Positions 55,981 to 64,000 of a stretch of DNA of 64,000 bases are shown here, one piece after another. The position numbers and the translations under genes were made by a program. How positions within the stretch are numbered: the stretch's first letter is position 1; every line of letters begins with the position of its first letter. The stretch lies in the NCBI GenBank assembly GCA_018417955.1, contig JACTVC010000004.1, positions 1,798,001 to 1,862,000 on the forward strand. Direction: 5' to 3'. The stretch comes from Laccaria trichodermophora (taxonomy: Eukaryota > Basidiomycota > Agaricomycetes > Agaricales > Hydnangiaceae). The notes beneath the pieces were generated by a model that was not told the DNA's origin, made no database searches, and saw nothing but the letters and a program-made list of their open reading frames with translations.

Positions 55981-56089
55981 AATAGGTTCATGAAGATATA
56001 GGCAGAGAGTTGATTTGACTTGACATTTTCCATTTCTGCATCATAGGTGTTGACATTGTGGGTAAGGGTACAGTGGGTGAGGGTAGAGG

Positions 56090-56150
56090 TAGCAACACTG
56101 AACCCTCAGCCAAACCCTAACCCTCACCACGGGTTAGGGTTACCCACCTA
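56090..56150. repeat. Telomere-like inverted repeat
   Basis: AACCCTAACCCTCACC is followed by CACGGGTTAGGGTTACCC, so TTAGGG-type words occur in both orientations a few bases apart. Upstream is a degenerate GGGTGAGGGTAGAGG stretch. Confidence 0.6.
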
Positions 56151-56199
56151 AATCCGAAAGGGTAGAGCTTAGGATTTAGCATGTCCAAACAACATGAAC

Positions 56200-56316
56200 A
56201 AGTCTCAAAATTACATGTTGAAAGGCAAGTTGAATTGAGAAAAGATGGAAGCATCGGCTTGAAGGCAAGTTGAATTGAGAAAAGATGGAAGTGTCGGCTT
56301 GAAGGCAAGTTGAGAT
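56200..56316. repeat. Tandem repeat at the hAT target site
   Basis: Unit GGCAAGTTGAATTGAGAAAA plus about 20 bp, present twice and partly a third time. The hAT element at 56317 inserted in the third unit. The rest of that unit resumes at 60660. Confidence 0.65.
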
Positions 56317-59300
56317 TAGTGTTGCCACGGCTCAGTTCAAAAGCCGCGAGCCGACTGAGCTGAGCTGTTAATTAGCCGAGTTTGAGCCGGTAACTTGGCT
56401 CACGGCTTAGATATGAGCAGCTCCCATATTGAGCAGCTCGAGCCGCATGCCACTACCATAACAGGCGACGTTAACCCTACGCCCAATGCGCACCGCCTAC
56501 ACGTTGTTCTCCTCCATCTTCCAACTCCTATAATTGATAACCCACATCTGTCGATATCTTGCCTCCTTCTATGAGTCATTCCTTACCCCCTGTACCCAAG
56601 ATGAGCACCGTGAACATCAAGCACAATCTGTCTTCGTGGTATGCAATCATTTGGATGGTCCAATGCTTGAAGAACATGATTTGACAACTATTCGGTAAGC
56701 CCTAGCTAAGTTTCATCACCCTTGATCATGAGGTCGGCAACTGCAAACCATGCATCCGAGATGGCTGAATTTCTATCCTTACGTCTATGATTCAGGTGTG
56801 CATTTTCATCGAGTTGCTGATTTTTATCTTAGTGCAATTCATTGGAGCTTTGTCCACCAGTGGTGCTGACAGCCATCGGTGATTGGATAATTGCAACGTT
56901 GTCCCAGGTATGAATAAGTTTGTACAGCCCACTCATTGGCTAATTTTTCGATGCCCGAAGGCAGGTCTTGTGCTCCTCGGCAATCTTTTTGAAGCATCAA
57001 CCTCCTTTCGTTTCATTGCGGAGAATTTATTTTGGAAGAAAGTAGTGAATCTCGTGGACAAGGTAAGTCAAACTGTAAAATAAACAAGTTGCTGAAGACC
57101 TTACTTAAATCCCACCCAAGGATGCCTTTCTTAATCCAAGTCTCACCCATATTTGTACATACACCATGTGTCGTCGAAATCGCGCTGAATCCGTTAATCC
57201 ACTTCATACCATGCCTGCCGCTAATGATGGTGAGTTTTTGTACCCTTGCAATGAATCTTTCTAACTAGATGTTATTATGACAGACGTCCCAACCATTCCT
57301 GCAGCTGGACCTGTCCGTGGTGGAAGAGGTACTCGAGGGGCAGGGAGAGGGAGGGGAAGGAGGAGAGGCGGCGCTGCAAATGCCACTGAAGCAGGTGGTG
57401 AAGGGGCCGACACTCAACGCGAAGCTGAACATCAACCTCCACCGCCTCCAGCAGACGAAAATCCTTTTTTGGATCCTCAACATGAAGGTGGACCACCACC
57501 AGCACCGAGGACACGTTCTCCCTCCCCAGAATCACCACTACGTCTTCAACGCCTACTCGAAATTGCTTCACCATCAACCAAAGTGCTGCGAGCAGGTCCT
57601 CACAGCCATCAACATGGCCGCAGATCACGTTCTCCGACACCAACCCGACAACAAAATCCGACCCATGCAAATGATGAGCCAGCCCCTAGACCAAATGCTC
57701 GGAATGTTGATGCAACTCCCCAAGATGCTCAACCCAATTCAGACAAGAATCACCGACACGCCGCTAAGGATGTCCACACTTTTTATGAGGTAAAGGGAGA
57801 TCGGAGGAATTGTCTATTTTGCACGTGCGTCATCAACCTTTTTTTGAAGTTGCTGTTGCGCTCATGATATACTAGACAACAAAACAAAGCAGATGTGACT
57901 ATCCCAATCACTGAGTATGGACTGAGAACCGGGAACGACGTACTACGCCGTCACCTCTACACTTATCATCTCGATGCATGGGTGACTGGTTGTGACCAGC
58001 TGAAAATTCCAATCACTGCAACAAACGCGAAGGGGCCTGTAGAAGAATATCGGAGGAAGAAAGGTCGCCAGCCCCAATCCCAGCCATCTGGCTCCAGTCG
58101 CCCACATTTTTCCCATGAAGCCTTCGTCGATGCGCTTGTCGAGTTCATCATTGCAGATGATCAGGTATGTCACTTTATTGTCAAATTGAACGAGAACTTA
58201 ATAAGGATCTTCTATCTAGTTGCTCAATGTCATAGAGTCACCTAAGCTACAGGCCATTTTCCTTCTGTTGCGTGAAGAATTACAAGATGAAGACATTCCT
58301 AAATGTACTCATATCCGTAACCATATTATAGAGGTGTGGAAAGATCATATCGAAGAGCTTAAGACTGAGATGAAGGCAAGATTTCCTAAATTTTGACGGC
58401 TACAATCTATTCTGATGTTCAATGGGTTTCAGGTATCTATCGGGAAAATATCATTTACTATGGACCTCTGGTCTGATTCCAACCTGAGGCCATTCATGGG
58501 TGTTACAGCACATTGGATTGAGTCAACAAAAATTCAGACTTCCGCTGGCATCGACTATGCCCTCAAACTCCGTTCTGACCTTGTTGGCTTCTACAATGTT
58601 CCTGGAAGCCACACAGGTGACCATCTCGCTGCAGCATTCCTCCAGATACTTGATCGCATTGAGATCACTCACAAGGTATGTTTTTGTATCTAGCCGGTGT
58701 TGTGAGGTTTATTGTTGAATTAGATTGGATGGCTAACCTTGGACAATGCATCCAACAATGACACATTTATGGAAGCACTAGAGCCAGAGTTATTGGCTCG
58801 CGACATTCCTTTCGACCACATTGAGCTGCGAATTCGGTGAGAATATCATCTTTCTGGACTTATTGTTTATTGCTTACATCATCTTGTGAAGATGTTTTCC
58901 TCACATCGTGAATCTAGCCTGTCAAGCAGTCCTCAAATCAATTACTGACATGGATTTTGCTGCTGACGATGCGGCAGATTATGTACCTGCTGCTGCTGGA
59001 AGTCAGCGAGACCCAATTGCCATGATACACACAGTAGTAAGGGTGGTAAGTATTTTTATGTCTTCTCCATCACGTTATTATATTAACTTTACCTTTGTAG
59101 ATCCGGGCGTCATCTCAGCGTCGTGAAGCATTTGCTGAGGTTTGCAGAACGTTGAACCTGAAGGAGCTCCAGTTATTGAAGGATGTCTGTACTCGATGGT
59201 CATCGACATATCTAATGACTGAACGTGCACTTGTTCTGATGAAGGTATGTGTACTTTTCAGCTTAAAGCGGAATTTAGCTTAGTTATCGACAGGCCATTG

Positions 59301-60659
59301 ATCTGTTTCTTTCACGGAATAGTGATTTACGCAAGTACCAGCTAACTCCAGCAGAGTGGGAGATACTCAAAGTTTATTCAAAGATTCTTGCGGTAATCCC
59401 TTCTCGGTATTTGTATTACTAAAGCTAATAAAATCTCCTAGGTTCCGCATGCATTTCAACAAACCCTGTCCGCTGAAAAGATGCCAACACTATGCAATGC
59501 AATCCCGGCATTCAAGGCGATAATTACCATCTGGGAAAAGCAGAAGGTGACATTCCCTCGTTACCGCCATGTTATCGACGCTGGAATAAACAAGCTTTGT
59601 GATTACAATGAACAAACTTCAGTTGCACCTGCCTATGTCCTGTCAATGAGTGAGTTGAACTCATCAACAAGTGTGTTTTATGTGTACTAACCAGATCACT
59701 GCTAGTTATCAATCCATGTGTAAAATTAGAATGGTTCCGGCGCCATCAACCCAACAATCTCAAGCAGGTACAGGAATTATTCCTTGAAGAGGTATGTCGT
59801 GATCATGATATCTGGATTAAATCAATATGCCGACACTGGCGTTCTTCAGCTACAGAAGAACAATGTTGCTCATACTATCAACACCCCAGCAAGACCACGT
59901 CGAGGCCTATCGGACAATCTCAGTGACGATGAACAGGACGACTCAGACTCGGATGACGATGATTTTGCCAGGGCTAATGCTCTGCTTGGACTTGGACCAG
60001 TTGTGAGATCAGCCGAGAACCGCAGTTTGCAAGCTGAGGTGTCAGCATACCTCCTTGAACCTTTGGAGTGGCATGGATGTGATATTGTCAGGTTTTGGCA
60101 GGTTAGTTTTACAGCTGTTTTACAACTTGTCCTTATATCTCACCGTTATCAGGAGAATCGTCTTCAATACCCTGCTATCTACCGTTTGGCCATGGATATT
60201 CTGCCGATTCAAGGCTCTGCCATCCCTTGCAAACGTGTTTTCTCATCTGCAAAAGAGACCATGACTGACCACCGCAATCGGATCCACTTTGAGCTAATGG
60301 AAGCGTTGCAAATGGTTAAATTTTCGGTCAAGAGAGGCCGCCCACTCAATTTTACAGAATGCACGTCAAAACAAGATGAGTTGCAGCTGATGGAGAGGTT
60401 GGTTAGTGAGCAGACTGCAGTACCAGATGATTTAAATGAGTATATTAGTAGTCTACTACACCAAGTCGTGGAGGAGGAGAACGATGAGGGCGTAGAAGCT
60501 CGTTTAGCAGTTTGGAATGTATTCTCTTTCCTTATTTGATCAGCTCAGCAGCTTGAGCCGCTGAGCAAGCTGGCTCAGGGTTAGCTCAGCTAGCTGAAAA
60601 TATGGATTAGCCATGTTAGCTGAGCTGTAGCCGAGCCGAGCCGAGCCGTGGCAACACTA
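56317..60659. mobile_element. 4.3-kb hAT element, apparently complete
   Basis: Perfect 17-bp inverted ends TAGTGTTGCCACGGCTC. Target duplication is GTTGAGAT (56309-56316) and GTTGAAAT (60660-60667), one mismatch. Both subterminal regions are rich in GAGCCG, CGGCTC and AGCTGAGC words. It encodes one 13-exon transposase with no visible lesion, so it may be autonomous. Confidence 0.93.
57211..60539 (+). CDS. hAT transposase (896 aa)
   Basis: Thirteen exons: 57211-57229, 57284-57824, 57876-58164, 58220-58375, 58433-58675, 58724-58836, 58892-59045, 59101-59244, 59294-59392, 59442-59649, 59706-59791, 59850-60101 and 60153-60539, exactly 897 codons. Intron 4 appears to use a GC-AG pair. Order: Gly/Arg-rich N-terminus, BED-type zinc finger (NCLFC ... 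RRHLYTYH), FTMDLWSDSN (first catalytic Asp region), LTLDNASNND (second Asp), CFPHIVNLACQ, then VCTRWSSTYLM with the RW motif. An acidic insert (DDEQDDSDSDDDDF) follows, and the C-terminal hATC dimerisation region has YPAIYRLAMDILPIQG and CKRVFSSAKE. The enzyme excises and inserts the element with 8-bp staggered cuts. Confidence 0.93.
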
Positions 60660-60964
60660 GTTGAAATGAGAAAAGATGGGGGCATCGCCTCAACTTAGTG
60701 CCTTGACTTAGCTTCGTAACCATTCATGTACAAATCCAGTAGACTATATACTGAAAATTGACTCTTGTGGAGCAGTAAATGCTTGTCCAACATTATAAAC
60801 ATGATACCTACATATTTCACTGCTCCACAATACATTCTGCCAGCCTTTTAACACACAAAACCATCCTTTTCTTCCATTGCAAGGAGCCTGGCCCAACCTA
60901 GTTTTCAGAGTAAGTAGCCAAAGTCCTATAAATATCAGGTAAGTTATGAGCATTTATCTAAGAA

Positions 60965-62657
60965 ATGGCACCTACCCATAGTAAACCAATTCCTGAGCAA
61001 CATCCTCTCAGCGTTCGCAAATGCTTCCTCGCTGCCAGCCTTGCCTCCACCAACAATGTCAACCATGCTGCTGTTAAACAGCGAAAGCTCGAAGAGGACA
61101 CAGCCGTGTTGTGCTGACAGCAACAGCCATCAGTCAAGCTTGTAGTCGACGATGATGATGACCTCCCTTCCAATTCACTACCATGGAATGCATCACGAAT
61201 CATGGAGGCCACTGACGGAAGCGATGATGACAATGTTGAGCTGGTTGACGACGACCTCAACGACTTGCCTAGCCTGATCCCTGTAGACTCCAGTGAGTGT
61301 GGGGATGAAGACCATGATGGTGATGATGATGAGGAGGAGGAGGAGGGGGAGACCACTGAGGCAGAACTAGGTAATTTTTCTATTGAACTCAAGTGTCATT
61401 GATGAATACTCACCAAATTTTGCTGGTGTGTCTCATCAAGGATTAGACCTCACCCATCTACACTTTCTTTGGCCCAATCCCAGACATCACCTACAATGCT
61501 GAAGGCCGTTGTGCTCATGAGTTCTGCTGCTCAGCAGGTGTAAAGGCACCAACAAGTGAATTGTTCAGCATTACCTTGATATGTTGGACTGGACATTGAG
61601 CAGTAACCTCAAACATCATGTGATCCTTTGCTAGGGAGGAGACACTGTCGCTAAAGCCTTGGATGCAAAGGTTGACATTGAGTCAGCTCGCAAAACTCTT
61701 GGTGGGCTTCGGGACAGCTCAATCATGGCAGCATTTGAGTGCAAGGGGAAAGGAAAAGTATCGTACTCACATTGCCAACACACCAAAGCGGAGACTTGGT
61801 AAGAGAGATAGCATGTTCAAGTTATTCATCCTCTGACAATGACCTGATAGGGCCAAGATTGTTCGCTGGGTATCTGAAAGCATGCGCCCATTCAGCATCG
61901 TTGATGACTGAGGATTTCGCTGCCTCATGAGAATGGGGAGGCCAGAGTATTACTTACCATCTCGTTCGACTGTTTCCCATGATGTCAAGGAAGTGTTTAC
62001 AAAGATGCGAAAGAGGATTGCTAAGATGCTTCAGGTCAGTAACAAGTAGTGTTTAAAAATGGCATAACAGACACTTACCTTGTATTAGGAGCACAACGGT
62101 AAGATAAGCTTTGGAATGGATGCTTGGACGTCACCGAATTCCAAGTCATACATCACTGTTACTGCCCACTTCGATCAGAATGGCGTTCCATTTTCTATGC
62201 TTCTTGATCTTGTCGAGGTTGCCCAGTCGCATTCAGGATTGAACCTTGCTGCTGCATTTGCTAAAGTTCTAAATGATTTTGGAATTTCAGGTAAGGTCAG
62301 TTCATATTTGTTTAACATCAGTTTCGGTGACTCACTGTTCTGCAGGTACTCAGCATAACTTGCAACAATGCCGCACCAAACGATATGATGATCGACGGGC
62401 TTTCCAACCTCTTGGACGACTTTCCTGGTGCAGCAAACCATACTCGGTGCTTCACACACATCCTTAACCTCATCGCTAAAAGCATCTTGAAGCAGTTCGA
62501 CCTTCTGAAGGCTGAAGCAGATGATGCGCTTGATGCCACAACGCAAGCCCTTGCTGATCTTGCTGTAGATATTGAAGTTGAAGAGGAGCTGATGGGGAAT
62601 GATTTAGTGGAGGATGACGAGGAAGATGACAGCAGTGAAGGACTTGCTGATCACTAG
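60965..62657 (+). pseudogene. Second hAT transposase, decayed and C-terminally truncated
   Basis: Starts at ATG 60965 (MAPTHSKP), acidic N-terminal part, with an early TGA at about 61117. Pieces downstream resemble the common Agaricomycete hAT transposase: FGPIPDITYN, a decayed BED-like NLKHHV, AAFECKGKGKVSYSH, IVRWVSESMRPFSIV, MDAWTSPNSKSYITVTAH, LLDLVEVAQSHSG, LAAAFAKVLNDFGI, and CNNAAPNDMM where a DNASNN motif is expected. HTRCFTHILNLIAKS follows and it ends in an acidic linker with a stop. Everything after the linker, including the RW motif and hATC region, is missing. At least four stops or frameshifts interrupt it. Confidence 0.8.
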
Positions 62658-62658
62658 T

Positions 62659-64000
62659 GGCTACCACTTTTTATCATATAACCTAGACTTAAGCCTACAG
62701 ACGACAATCAATAACACTGAGATATTTATGAAAGGCATTTCAATACATGAGCCTAAGCCTTTCAATCATTAAATTGCCTGGGATTTCTGATAAAATATGA
62801 GAAATTCTCTATGGGCATCTCATAAGTCTGTCAAGCCATCTCAATGGCGGTTTTTCAATAGATACCTTGTACCTTTCATTGGAATTTTTCATTGATACCT
62901 AGAATATTTCATTGTGATTTTTCACATGTATTCCTGGGCATTTCATTACGATTTTTCAAATGTATCCCTGGGCATTTCATTGCGATTTTCTGAATGTATC
63001 CCTTGATATTTCATTGGAATTTTTCATTCATACCTTAGAATATTTCATTGCGATTTTTCAAATGTATTCCTGGGCATTTCATTACGACTTTTCAAATGTA
63101 TCCCTGGGCATTTAATCGTGATTTTCTAAATGTATCCCTTGATATTTCATTGTGATTTTTCAAATGTATCCCTGGATATTTCACTGCTATTTTTCAAATG
63201 TATCCCTGGATATTTCACTGCTATTTTTCAAATGTATCCCTGGGCATTTCATTGCTATTTTTCAAATCTATCCTTGGGCATTTCATTGCGGTTTTTTAAA
63301 TGTATCCCTTGATATTTCATTGTGATTTTTCAAATGTATCCCTGGGCATTTCATTGTGATTTTTCAAATCTATCCTTGGATATTTCATTGTGATTTTTCA
63401 AATCTATCCTTGGATATTTTATTGTGATTTTTCAAATGTAGCTCTGGGTATTTTACTGTTCTAAAAATAGCCAGGAAATGAGAGATAAAAATAGGAATGG
63501 TGTATAGGATGTCAGGTACTGCTTTCAGGGTCTACAGTATATATAAAAAAGAGGAAATATGATTGGATATGACCAAAAAGTGGAGAAATCAAGATAAGAA
63601 TGACGATACAACTAGGGGTCCATGCAATGGGTTTCTGGTGGAGTGGTTACATGACCAATTTCCTAAAATGGTCAAAATCCAAAGTTGTAGCCCTGCTTTG
63701 TAGCTTCCAGAATCTGTTTGAATTATGTTCTAAAGTTTACCTGTTGTGGAGATATAAGGTAAAAGATTTTTCTCACCACTGCTTTTTTGTTTTTGTTTTT
63801 TGCATTTTTCTCCATGAAAACATCACCAAACAACATGATTTCAACACATTTAGACAACTAATAGATGGGGCTACAATAGTTGTATTGTGGGAAAATTGAC
63901 CCCAAAAGGAAGGCATATACCCTCAATGGGAAATTGATTCTGACTGACTACAAAATGTACTAATGGACTAGAAAACATGACAAAAGACTACAAAAGTCAG
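62659..64000. repeat. Composite direct-repeat module, copy 2 (runs off the window)
   Basis: Starts GGCTACCACTTTTTATCATA, comparable to GGTAACCACTTTTATGATAA at 54485. Then come a TTTCATTGTGATTTTTCAAA, TGTATCCCTGG minisatellite (62690-63480), the conserved block (about 63600-63930) and the beginning of a GACTACAAAA array at 63940. Same orientation as copy 1. Confidence 0.8.

Overview
The window looks like nuclear DNA of an Agaricomycete (mushroom-forming basidiomycete). The spliceosomal introns that can be placed are almost all 47-62 bp with GT-AG ends. The gene content is typical of that group: a KDZ transposon carrying a TET/JBP gene, fungal NB-ARC-TPR genes, hAT, Tc1/mariner and Helitron-like relics, and an eL14 ribosomal pseudogene. 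I see no prokaryotic features. Most of the window is mobile or duplicated DNA.

Region 1 (1-13329 plus 19003 to about 19300) and region 2 (about 20155-37980) are two diverged copies of one 11-14 kb segment in tandem. In order, each copy holds decayed paralogues of an unrecognised acidic/coiled protein gene on the minus strand, a small hydrophobic reading frame, a stretch without recognised genes, and a large NB-ARC-TPR gene. The two copies give empty sites for most of the later insertions, so ends and target duplications can be read directly. Copy 1 received a 533-bp MITE-like element (6527-7059), a 1724-bp element inside its NB-ARC gene (9302-11025) and a 5673-bp fold-back element (13330-19002). 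Copy 2 received a 4209-bp Tc1/mariner element (27483-31691), which itself carries a 65-bp MITE. NB-ARC gene 1 is split by its insertion. Gene 2 carries a 1-bp deletion.

Region 3 (40565-53136) is a 12.6-kb KDZ element with about 86-bp terminal inverted repeats. It carries four genes: a 674-codon HMG-box-like gene with one frameshift, a gene with an RNase H1-type RNA:DNA-hybrid-binding domain, a TET/JBP 5-methylcytosine dioxygenase (intact, 419 aa) and a CxC2-KDZ transposase (1141 aa). TET and transposase are divergently transcribed from a shared 0.6-kb promoter interval. The element probably sits in Helitron-like DNA, whose DUF6570-like part survives at 53198-54353.

Region 4 (54485-64000) has two direct-repeat modules (54485 to about 55980, and 62659 to the window end) made of a TTTCATT minisatellite, a conserved block of about 400 bp and a TTTGTAG array. 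They flank a truncated hAT transposase (60965-62657). Between them lies a complete hAT element (56317-60659) with a 13-exon, 896-aa transposase and an 8-bp target duplication.

Several exon chains were checked by arithmetic: the spliced lengths are exact multiples of three, or become so when one insertion plus one target duplication, or one missing base, is accounted for. No database search was run. Family names rest on recognised motifs.
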